Source: Candidatus Thiodiazotropha sp. (ex Epidulcina cf. delphinae) (GTDB lineage: Bacteria; Pseudomonadota; Gammaproteobacteria; Chromatiales; Chromatiaceae). From it: a DNA stretch of 32,315 nt. The position numbers were made by a program, and so were the translations under genes. Where the stretch lies: positions 1-32,315 of the forward strand of contig JAHXHR010000032.1 in NCBI GenBank assembly GCA_025656505.1. The letters run 5' to 3'. The notes under the pieces are model-generated. The model was not told where the DNA came from and searched no databases. It saw only the letters and a program-made list of their open reading frames with translations. Positions 25,981-32,315 of the stretch are shown here, in pieces (positions within the stretch are counted from its first letter, which is position 1; each line of letters begins with the position of its first letter).

Positions 25981-27136
25981 TGCTGAAGGCGCTGTCAGAG
26001 GAGCGTCGGGATGGCTGATCCCGTCGTCACTCCTGCTGCTGTTATTCAGTGCCGGCCTGCACGCCACGGTGCTCCCTGAAGACCGGGCGGATGTGATGTA
26101 TCATCGTTACGATGGCGGCGGCGTTGAAGTGGACGGCCCTTCGATCCTGGTGCGGAAATCGATCGGCCATAGCCTGTCGTTGAGCGCCAACTACTATGTG
26201 GATTCCATCTCCAGCGCCTCGGTGGATGTGGTCAGCACCGCTTCCGCTTATACCGAAGAGCGTACGGAAACCAGCCTGGCGATGGATTACCTGCACAACA
26301 AAACACTGATGAGCCTGGCGTTTACCAAGAGCGACGAGAGCGACTATCAGGCAGAGACCGGCAGCTTCAGCATCAGTCATGACATGTTCGGCGACCTCAC
26401 CACGGTCTCTCTCGGGTATGCCGTGGGTAATGACGATATCAGCCGGAATGGGGATGATGAGTTCGCTGTATCAGTGAAAAGGCAGAACTACCGGATCGGA
26501 CTCAGCCAGATCCTGACCAAGGAGAGTATCCTGGGCATCAACTGGGAGACGATTACCGACGAGGGCTTTCTGAATAATCCCTACCGTTCCTATCGTTTCC
26601 TCGATCCATTGAGCGAGAAGGGGTTTGGCTACCTGCCCGAGAAGTATCCCCGCACCCGCACCAGTAACGCACTGGCATTACGCCTGAAATACTACCTGCC
26701 CTACCGCGCCGCCCTGAGTAGCGAATATCGCTATTTCAACGATACCTGGGGTATCAGCGCGAACAATCTGGAATTCGCTTATTCCCACCCCCTGGAAAAG
26801 GATTGGGTGTTCGATCTCCGATACCGTTATTACACCCAGGAGGCGGCCGATTTCTACAGCGATCTCTTCTCCCGTCAGGATGAACAGAATTTCCTTGCCA
26901 GAGATAAGGAGTTAAGCAGCTTCCATAGTCACAGCTTCGGAGGCGGGGTCAGTTACGCATTCAAACCGGCCGGATGGGGGTTCATCGATCGTGGCAGCCT
27001 CAATTTCTCGCTCGACTATATCCGCTTTAGCTATGACGATTTCCGCGATCTTACCCATGGCGGTGTGGTTGGCGGGGAACCCCTCTATTCCTTTTCCGCC
27101 CATGTCGTCAAGGCCTATCTCTCAATCTGGTACTGA
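25967..27136 (+). CDS. DUF3570 family predicted outer-membrane beta-barrel protein
   Basis: About 389 residues from the GTG at 25967, which has the GGGGGAGG run of the DUF4266 tail (25954–25962) as its binding site. This start overlaps DUF4266 by 14 bases. An open frame continues further upstream (to 25889), but that extension is a shadow of DUF4266. The signal peptide ends near SAGLHA. The mature protein begins with PEDRADVMYHRYDGGGVEVDGPSILVRKSIG, the DUF3570 opening, and continues as many amphipathic strands (LSLSANYYVDSIS, TETSLAMDYLHNKTLMSLAFTKS, LALRLKYYLPYRAALSSEYRYF, WVFDLRYRYY). It ends KAYLSIWY. It is the last gene of the rightward operon. The barrel is a prediction from strand pattern; the role is unknown. 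Confidence 0.87.
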   Translation: MAVTSAEGAVRGASGWLIPSSLLLLLFSAGLHATVLPEDRADVMYHRYDGGGVEVDGPSILVRKSIGHSLSLSANYYVDSISSASVDVVSTASAYTEERTETSLAMDYLHNKTLMSLAFTKSDESDYQAETGSFSISHDMFGDLTTVSLGYAVGNDDISRNGDDEFAVSVKRQNYRIGLSQILTKESILGINWETITDEGFLNNPYRSYRFLDPLSEKGFGYLPEKYPRTRTSNALALRLKYYLPYRAALSSEYRYFNDTWGISANNLEFAYSHPLEKDWVFDLRYRYYTQEAADFYSDLFSRQDEQNFLARDKELSSFHSHSFGGGVSYAFKPAGWGFIDRGSLNFSLDYIRFSYDDFRDLTHGGVVGGEPLYSFSAHVVKAYLSIWY

Positions 27137-27174
27137 CACGCATTCGGGCCAGTGAATCCGGTGACGACACTATC

Positions 27175-27232
27175 GGTGCGGCAGGGACGCGCCCTACCAA
27201 GAACATTGCGTAGGGTGCGGCTCTGCCGCACC
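27175..27232. terminator. Hairpin / REP-like repeat after the DUF3570 gene
   Basis: ggtgcggcag (27175–27184) pairs perfectly with ctgccgcacc (27223–27232), and inside it cgccctac (27190–27197) pairs with gtagggtg (27210–27217) with one wobble. The gtagggtgcggc core is typical of dispersed palindromic repeats. It probably ends the operon, though no T tract follows. Confidence 0.55.
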
Positions 27233-27383
27233 GGACCGGTACTTCCGGGACGGATAATAGCCAACTGTGCCGCCGGCCCCTGTTTCTTGCCGTCTTCTGT
27301 GTCATAATCGGCCGCTGATTTTTTCAGCGGGCCAGGATCTGCCTGGCGGACTTTTTCATGACCCGATTGAGAGGTTGATAGAA

Positions 27384-27716
27384 ATGAGTTTTTTTATTTC
27401 TGAGGCATTGGCTGAGGGGCCGGAAGCGGCGGGACAGGCGGATATGATTACCGGATTTCTGCCACTGGTGATCTTCGGCGCAGTGCTCTATTTCCTGATG
27501 ATCCGTCCGCAGGTCAAACGCCAGAAAGAGCATAAAAAGATGGTCGAAGCCCTGGGCAAAGGGGATGAGATCATCACCTCGGGGGGGGTTGCCGGAAAAA
27601 TCACCGATATGGGCGAGAACTTTATCCTGGTAGAGATTTCAGATGGGACCGAGGTGAAGATACGTCGCCAGGCGGTGGATACCGTATTGCCCAAAGGTTC
27701 TCTAAAAGAACTCTAG
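27384..27716 (+). CDS. yajC: Preprotein translocase accessory subunit YajC
   Basis: A small inner-membrane protein of the SecDF-YajC complex that assists Sec-dependent export, 110 residues. The ATG at 27384 (MSFFISEALAEG) has AGAGG nine bases upstream; longer in-frame extensions are not family-like. One transmembrane helix at about 23–41 (FLPLVIFGAVLYFLMIRPQ) is followed by the cytoplasmic domain RPQVKRQKEHKKMVEALGKGDEIITSGGVAGKI and VLVEISDGTEVKIRRQAVDTVLPKG-type sequence. In many gammaproteobacteria it follows queA–tgt and directly precedes secD; here tgt is not upstream, and a repeat element separates it from secD by 286 bp. Confidence 0.95.
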   Translation: MSFFISEALAEGPEAAGQADMITGFLPLVIFGAVLYFLMIRPQVKRQKEHKKMVEALGKGDEIITSGGVAGKITDMGENFILVEISDGTEVKIRRQAVDTVLPKGSLKEL

Positions 27717-27755
27717 CTCGCATTTTTCACCGAGTTCCTTTTAACCTGATTGAAG

Positions 27756-27990
27756 CTAAAAACCGTAGTTGACCGCTCCATTCTGATACTAACCTACTGA
27801 TATGAAAATTATTAACTTCGATTTGCCTGTTCACCGGCTGGGTGAACCACGCTACGGGGCGAATGGCACGCTTGCGGTGGCGCATGGCTGCGTTGCAACG
27901 CCTTGGAATAGCATGACTATTCCGCGTTGTTGCGCCTTGCCCTGCACCCCCGCAAGCGCACACTTCGCCCCGTCCAGCTGCGGTTTTTAG
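27756..27990 (-). mobile_element. Dispersed repeat, copy B (complete, 235 bp) between yajC and secD
   Basis: Perfect 10-bp terminal inverted repeats ctaaaaaccg (27756–27765) and cggtttttag (27981–27990) bound the element. The interior is the reverse complement of copy A for about 170 bp and contains the palindrome ggaatagcatgactattcc. There is no real coding frame. The right end lies 12 bp before the secD start codon, so secD's leader consists almost entirely of this element. Confidence 0.8.
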
Positions 27991-28002
27991 GTTGGAAGCA
28001 CA

Positions 28003-29856
28003 ATGAACCGATATCCTCTTTGGAAAAATTTGCTGGTTCTCACGGTGGTCCTGATCGGTGGGCTCTTCGCCCTACCCAATCTCTTCGATCAAGACCCCTC
28101 CATGGAAATATCCGCCTCGCGTGACGCCGTGATCAATCAGGCGACACTGTTGCGCGTCGAGCAGGCGCTGCAACAGGAAGGCTTGGCGGCGAAGGGTATG
28201 GCGATACGAAATAAAAAGTTGCTGGTGCGCTTCAAGAGTTCCGAGGATCAGCTCAGGGCGATGGATCTGGTCACTGTTCTGCTCGGTGAAAACTACACCC
28301 CGGCCTTGACCCTGTCACCGGATCTTCCCGATTGGCTGGTCGCTCTTGGGGCCGAACCCATGTACCTCGGTCTCGATCTGCGCGGCGGCATTCACGTGCT
28401 GATCGACGTGGATATGGAGGCGGCGATCGAACAGGCGGCGGAACGCTACAGCAGCGATATCCGCACCCTGTTGCGCGAGAAGAAGGTGCGTTATGCGCGC
28501 ATCAGCCGCGACAACGACCTGGTGATGGTGAAGTTCAATACCGCAGACAAGCGTGATCAGGCGGCCGATATGATCGGCAATGAATTTCGTTCCCTGAACC
28601 TGGAGAATCTTGATGAAGCGGAGGCATTTTTTGTCCGTGTCGCCCTCTCCCCGACTGAGAAGCAGGAGGTGCGGAAATTCGCCCTGCAACAGAACATCAC
28701 CACCCTGCGCAATAGAGTCAACGCCTTGGGCGTCGCCGAACCCCTGATCCAGCAGCAGGGTGAGCGACGCATTGTGGTGCAGCTTCCCGGTGCACGGGAT
28801 CCGGCGAAGCTGAAAGAGATCCTGGGCGCCACCGCCACCCTGGAGTACCGCCTGGCGGATACCGAACACAGCGTCGAGGATGCGGTGAACGGTCGCATAC
28901 CCCCCGGTTCCAACCTCTACCATGAACGCAACGGTGCTCCGGTGCTGCTGAAGAAACGGGTGATTGTCACCGGCAATCAAATCGTCGATGCCTCCTCAGG
29001 GCTGGATCAGCGGTCGGGGCAGCCGGCGGTCTTCGTCAGCCTGGACGGCGTCGGCGCCAAACGCATGCGACGCATGACCAACGAGAATGTGGGTAAGCCG
29101 ATGGCGGTGGTCTTCATCGAAAACCGCACCACCACCCGCATGGTGGATGGTAAACCGGTGAAGGTGAAGCGGAAGGTGGAGGAGGTGATCTCCATCGCCA
29201 ACATCCAGGAACCCTTCGGACGACGTTTTCAAACCACGGGACTCGGTACCACCGAAGAGGCCCGTGATCTGGCCCTGTTGCTGCGCGCCGGCGCCCTGGC
29301 GGCCCCCATCGAGATTGTCGAGGAGCGCACCATCGGACCCAGTCTGGGGCAGGATAATATTGATCAGGGCTTTATGTCGGTGATGATCGGCCTGGCCCTG
29401 GTGATGGTGTTCATGACCTTCTACTACCGGGTGTTCGGACTGGTGGCCGACATGGCGCTGATGATGAATCTGGTGCTGATCGTCTCCATCCTTTCATTGT
29501 TGCAGGCCACCCTGACCCTGCCGGGCATTGCCGGCATCGTCCTCACCGTAGGTATGGCGGTGGATGCGAATGTGTTGATTTTTCAGCGTATCCGCGAGGA
29601 GATCGCCAACGGCATCTCACCCCAGGCAAGTATTCAGGCCGGCTATGAGAAGGCATTCTCCACCATCATCGACGCCAACATCACCACCTTGATCGCCGCC
29701 GTCGTGTTGTTCAGCTTCGGCACCGGACCGATCAAGGGATTCGCCATCACCCTGGCGATAGGCATTGCCACTTCCATGTTTACCGCCATCGTGGGGACCC
29801 GTGCGGTGATTAACCTGATCTACGGTCGCAAGCGCGTTAAGGCGTTGGCAATTTAG
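28003..29856 (+). CDS. secD: Protein translocase subunit SecD
   Basis: An inner-membrane RND-type subunit that uses the proton gradient to pull exported proteins out of SecYEG, 617 residues, close to E. coli SecD (615). It begins MNRYPLWKNLLVLTVVLIGGLFALPNLF (TM1). The periplasmic P1 domain starts at MYLGLDLRGGIHVLIDVDME; later come LPGARDPAKLKEILGATATLEYR, TGLGTTEEARDLALLLRAGALAAPIEIVEERTIGPSLGQDNI, and five C-terminal helices with GIVLTVGMAVDANVLIFQRIREE and ANITTLIAAVVLFSFGTGPIKGFAITLAIGI. GGAAG just upstream of the ATG at 28003 lies immediately outside the repeat. secF follows after 32 bp. Confidence 0.97.
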   Translation: MNRYPLWKNLLVLTVVLIGGLFALPNLFDQDPSMEISASRDAVINQATLLRVEQALQQEGLAAKGMAIRNKKLLVRFKSSEDQLRAMDLVTVLLGENYTPALTLSPDLPDWLVALGAEPMYLGLDLRGGIHVLIDVDMEAAIEQAAERYSSDIRTLLREKKVRYARISRDNDLVMVKFNTADKRDQAADMIGNEFRSLNLENLDEAEAFFVRVALSPTEKQEVRKFALQQNITTLRNRVNALGVAEPLIQQQGERRIVVQLPGARDPAKLKEILGATATLEYRLADTEHSVEDAVNGRIPPGSNLYHERNGAPVLLKKRVIVTGNQIVDASSGLDQRSGQPAVFVSLDGVGAKRMRRMTNENVGKPMAVVFIENRTTTRMVDGKPVKVKRKVEEVISIANIQEPFGRRFQTTGLGTTEEARDLALLLRAGALAAPIEIVEERTIGPSLGQDNIDQGFMSVMIGLALVMVFMTFYYRVFGLVADMALMMNLVLIVSILSLLQATLTLPGIAGIVLTVGMAVDANVLIFQRIREEIANGISPQASIQAGYEKAFSTIIDANITTLIAAVVLFSFGTGPIKGFAITLAIGIATSMFTAIVGTRAVINLIYGRKRVKALAI

Positions 29857-29888
29857 TATGATGCACCACACATAAGAGTGTCCAAGTT

Positions 29889-30824
29889 ATGCAGATCATC
29901 AACAAAGACTCGTATTTCGATTTAATGGGAAAACGCCATCTGGCGCTGATCTTCTCAGGCATGCTGCTGTTGGTCGCCCTTGGGGCGATCATCGTCCGTG
30001 GTCTCAATTTCGGCATCGACTTTACCGGCGGCACCCTGGTGGAGGTGGGCTATCCTCAGGCGGTGGCGCTCTCCGAGGTGCGGGAGGCGTTGAGCCAAGA
30101 CGGCTTCGGCGATACCGTAGTACAGCATTTCGGCACCTCACGGGATGTGCTGGTCAGGCTAGCGCCGCGTGAGGATATGGCGAGTGCAGTGCTAAGCGAT
30201 CGCGCCTTCAACGTCATGCAAGGGATCGATGCCGGGGCGGATCTGCGGCGGGTCGAATTTGTCGGCCCACAGGTCGGTGACGAACTGACAGAGGATGGCG
30301 GAATGGCGATGCTGTATGCCCTGATCGGTATCCTCATCTATGTGGGATTACGCTTTGAATACCGGTTTGCGGTCGGCTCGGTAATCGCCCTGGTGCATGA
30401 CGTATTGGTCACCATCGGGTTCTTCGCCCTGTTTCAGGTGGAATTCGATCTCCCGGTGCTGGCCGCGGTTTTGGCGGTCATCGGTTATTCACTCAACGAT
30501 ACCATCGTGGTATTCGACCGTATTCGAGAGAATTTTCGCAAGATCCGCAAAGACGATAGCATCGACATCATCAATATTTCCATCAACCAGACGCTGTCCC
30601 GAACCTTGATCACCTCGGGCACGACCCTGCTGGTATTGATCGCCCTGTTCCTGTTCGGTGGCGAGATCATTCACGGGTTTGCGCTGGCTTTGATTGTCGG
30701 TGTGGTGATCGGCACCTACTCCTCCATCTATGTTGCGAGCAGCTCAGTCATTTCGATGGGGGTAAGCCGGGCGGACATGATGCCGGTCAAAAAGGAGGAT
30801 GGTGAGCCGGACGAGATGCCCTAG
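29889..30824 (+). CDS. secF: Protein translocase subunit SecF
   Basis: The partner of SecD in the Sec export motor, 311 residues (E. coli 323), inner membrane. Visible features are TM1 (HLALIFSGMLLLVALGAIIVRG), the start of the periplasmic domain FGIDFTGGTLVEV, VGPQVGDELTEDGGMAMLYALIGILIYVGLRFEYRFAVGSVIALVHDV and the conserved VIGYSLNDTIVVFDRIRENFRK followed by SINQTLSRTLITSGTTLLVLIALFLFGGEIIHGFALALIVGVVIGTYSSIYVAS. The C-terminal tail is short and acidic. Its TAG stop shares the palindromic ctag (30821–30824) with the stop of the small open frame on the other strand. Confidence 0.97.
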   Translation: MQIINKDSYFDLMGKRHLALIFSGMLLLVALGAIIVRGLNFGIDFTGGTLVEVGYPQAVALSEVREALSQDGFGDTVVQHFGTSRDVLVRLAPREDMASAVLSDRAFNVMQGIDAGADLRRVEFVGPQVGDELTEDGGMAMLYALIGILIYVGLRFEYRFAVGSVIALVHDVLVTIGFFALFQVEFDLPVLAAVLAVIGYSLNDTIVVFDRIRENFRKIRKDDSIDIINISINQTLSRTLITSGTTLLVLIALFLFGGEIIHGFALALIVGVVIGTYSSIYVASSSVISMGVSRADMMPVKKEDGEPDEMP

Positions 30825-31045
30825 CCGCTTTTTTTCAGGCCCGGGGTGGTTATGTGGTCGTCGCTAGAGAGTTCGGCATGAGCCGGACGCTCCCTCTCCT
30901 GTGGTGAAGCGGAGGCGGTCGCCGGCTGCATGCTGTTGCCCTGCAGATGCAGGGAGAAATCCCTTAATCCGTTCAACACATCGCGCATGATCAGTTCAAG
31001 GGCACGGTCGCTCAAGGCTTTGGGTTTGCTATGGTCTTCCGGCAT
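30821..31045 (-). CDS. Hypothetical small protein downstream of suhB
   Basis: A possible gene of 74 residues from the ATG at 31045 (MPEDHSKPKALSD); an in-frame ATG at 31141 would add a basic stretch of 32 residues. The N-terminal half, ALSDRALELIMRDVLNGLRDF, looks like a real amphipathic helix pair. The rest is Ser/Pro/His-rich and low in order. It follows suhB by 125 bp on the same strand and ends exactly against secF, with overlapping stop codons. I do not recognise a family, the upstream binding site is weak, and it may be non-coding. Confidence 0.4.
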   Translation of the reverse strand: MPEDHSKPKALSDRALELIMRDVLNGLRDFSLHLQGNSMQPATASASPQERERPAHAELSSDDHITTPGLKKSG

Positions 31046-31170
31046 TTGTACGTTCCGTTGTCCTATTGAGATGAGTCTCTTCATCCGAACTAACGGTTGC
31101 CGGCGCGCTTTCTTGAGGCGCTTCAGTCGGGTTTCCGGCAATTTGCGAACCGGGTTCTCAAGGGTGGGAA

Positions 31171-31968
31171 TTAAGCGGTGAGTTTGTCATCCAGGTGGTG
31201 AAGGATGTGTTTCAGCATCGCCTTGTGGACCTTGATACCGCCGGCGATGACATTGCCGGTGTCGAAAAAACGTTCCCCGCCGCCGATATCGGTCACCAGT
31301 CCGCCGGCCTCTCTGACCAGCAATGCGCCGGCGGCAAAATCCCACTCTTGCAGGCCCAGTTCCCAGAAACCGTCGGTGCGGCCGGCGGCCACATAGGCGA
31401 AGTCGAGTGCGGCGGAGCCGGGGCGGCGAACGCCGGCGCTCGCCTTGATCAGGTCTCTGAGCATGCCCATATAGTTGTCGGTATGGCTGAAGTCCCGATA
31501 GGGCAGGCCGGTGCCCAGTAGCGCACCCTCCAACCCCTTGCGGCTGGAAACGCGGATCTTCCTGTCGTTCAGCAGGGCGCCTTCACCGCGGCCGGCGGTG
31601 AACATCTCCTCCTTCAAGGGATCGTAGACCACGCCGATTTCCAGACGTCCCTTCACCTTCAGGGCGATGGAGACGGCAAATTGGGGGAACCCGTGCAGGA
31701 AATTGGTCGTGCCGTCGAGGGGATCGATGATCCACTGGTAGTCGCTACCCGGGTGCCGGCCGCTCTCTTCCGCCAGGATGGCGTGTTGGGGGTATTTATC
31801 TCGCAGCACCTCGATAATGACCTGCTCCGCATTGCGGTCCACTTCGGAGACGAAATCGTTGCTGCCTTTGTCGGTTATGGTCAGCCGGTCGATACGACCG
31901 AAGTTGCGGGTGATGATCCGCCCCGCCTCGCGGGCGGCGCGTACTGCAATGGTTAACATCGGATTCAT
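31171..31968 (-). CDS. suhB: Inositol-1-monophosphatase SuhB
   Basis: A Mg-dependent phosphatase of the IMPase family that, in enterobacteria, also works in rRNA transcription antitermination with the Nus factors. It has 265 residues (E. coli 267) and is cytoplasmic. Metal-binding motifs are complete: LAEESG (65–70), WIIDPLDGTTNFLHG (79–93) and LQEWDFAAGALLVREAGG with the WD pair at 209–210. GSAALDFAYVAAGRTDGF is also typical. It is convergent with secF and probably monocistronic or followed by a small open frame. The start at 31968 (MNPMLTIAVRAAREAG) matches family N-termini. Confidence 0.95.
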   Translation of the reverse strand: MNPMLTIAVRAAREAGRIITRNFGRIDRLTITDKGSNDFVSEVDRNAEQVIIEVLRDKYPQHAILAEESGRHPGSDYQWIIDPLDGTTNFLHGFPQFAVSIALKVKGRLEIGVVYDPLKEEMFTAGRGEGALLNDRKIRVSSRKGLEGALLGTGLPYRDFSHTDNYMGMLRDLIKASAGVRRPGSAALDFAYVAAGRTDGFWELGLQEWDFAAGALLVREAGGLVTDIGGGERFFDTGNVIAGGIKVHKAMLKHILHHLDDKLTA

Positions 31969-32057
31969 GGGCGGCGAGGATACAGCATGTGACGATGGGG
32001 ATAAACTGTTTTCCCACGCCTGCTCAGGTGATTTTGAGTGGGTGTCTGTTTGGAACC

Positions 32058-32113
32058 GTTTAGAAACCTTCTGTTTAGAAACCTTCTGTTTAGAAACCTT
32101 CTGTTTAGAAACC
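32058..32113. repeat. 15-bp tandem repeat, about 3.7 copies
   Basis: The unit gtttagaaaccttct is repeated exactly at 32058, 32073 and 32088, and a fourth, partial copy starts at 32103. A degraded half-copy (gtttggaacc) precedes it at 32048–32057. It lies about 90 bp upstream of the leftward suhB gene. No coding role is supported. Confidence 0.9.
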
Positions 32114-32114
32114 C

Positions 32115-32190
32115 GTAGGTCACGTTGCGCAGCTACGTGACACCCCTATTGAGTCAGGTAGCCGCTCCGCGTCAACCTGACCTACTCCTA
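32115..32190. repeat. Inverted pair of REP-like hairpins (REPIN-like)
   Basis: Hairpin one reads gtaggtcacgttgcgcagct followed by acgtgac (32115–32141). Hairpin two (32153–32189) is a variant in the opposite orientation, with gtcaggt pairing acctgac and ending cctactcctac. Read on the minus strand, hairpin two starts gtaggtcaggttg, so both units share gtaggtca.gttg. Two inverted REP units with a short spacer form a REPIN. Confidence 0.7.
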
Positions 32191-32283
32191 CAATCGGTTT
32201 ATCTATTCAGGTAACCTAGTATAGGACACTAGGGGGCGTTCTCAATTACCTGAGTGAGCGTGATTCTGAGTCATTTTTCGTGC

Positions 32284-32315
32284 CGGCAAGGCGCGATGAG
32301 GCGCAATAGTCATTC
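32284..32315 (+). repeat. Dispersed repeat, copy D (cut by window end)
   Basis: The last 32 bases (ggcaaggcgcgatgaggcgc followed by aatagtcattc) match the internal part of copies A and B around ggcaaggcgcaacaacgcgg and aatagtcatgc. The rest lies beyond the window. Confidence 0.55.

Noticed and set aside
32058-32113. Regularly repeated 15-mers considered as a CRISPR array.
   Set aside because: The units are directly adjacent without spacers and too short; there are no cas genes in the window.

Overview
The window reads as chromosome of a gammaproteobacterium. The proteins Rep, RdgB, RNase PH, YicC, Gmk, SecD/SecF and SuhB are all close to gammaproteobacterial forms, and the block rdgB–rph–PP2C–kinase / yicC–gmk is a familiar gammaproteobacterial order. 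GC content is high, and the dense small palindromic repeats recall Chromatiales-type sulfur oxidisers. That placement is an impression, not proof. No rRNA, tRNA, CRISPR array or intact transposase was seen.

Layout. 1–299: a degenerate copy of a dispersed repeat. 300–3169: rep helicase, divergent from a LOG-family gene that ends at an intrinsic terminator. 3304–5586: a DUF2782 protein followed by a two-gene TRAP transporter (DctQ, DctM) with no binding-protein gene beside it. 5716–7371: a histidine-rich chemoreceptor behind a sigma-28-like promoter. 7838–11299: rdgB, rph, and an overlapping PP2C phosphatase and Ser/Thr kinase pair, all leftward. 11300–11912: a long intergenic region with a large hairpin. 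11913–13608: yicC and gmk, separated by a 146-bp palindromic element. 13609–14606: a junkyard of nested miniature inverted-repeat elements and a decayed transposon-type ATPase. 14607–15434: an lgt that resembles Bacteroidota Lgt more than the usual gammaproteobacterial enzyme.

The most unusual part is 15592–27136. Nine genes run outward from a central divergent region (20887–21182). Leftward are a secreted monoheme protein, a lipoprotein with two tandem heme-motif modules fused to a LamG-like domain, and a Tat-exported DUF1501 protein. Rightward are a lipoprotein resembling the HzsA-related family with two heme motifs, two small outer-membrane beta-barrels (one with an SH3b domain), a TlpA-type thioredoxin, a tiny DUF4266 lipoprotein with a Gly/Cys tail, and a DUF3570 predicted beta-barrel. 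Every product carries an export signal. In total there are five CXXCH motifs, and the rightward genes overlap or nearly abut. I infer one envelope redox or surface-assembly system; its substrate is not evident.

27384–31968: yajC, secD, secF and suhB. A repeat element separates yajC from secD, and a small possible gene lies downstream of suhB. The right end (31969–32315) holds a 15-bp tandem repeat, an inverted pair of REP-like hairpins and the start of another dispersed-repeat copy.
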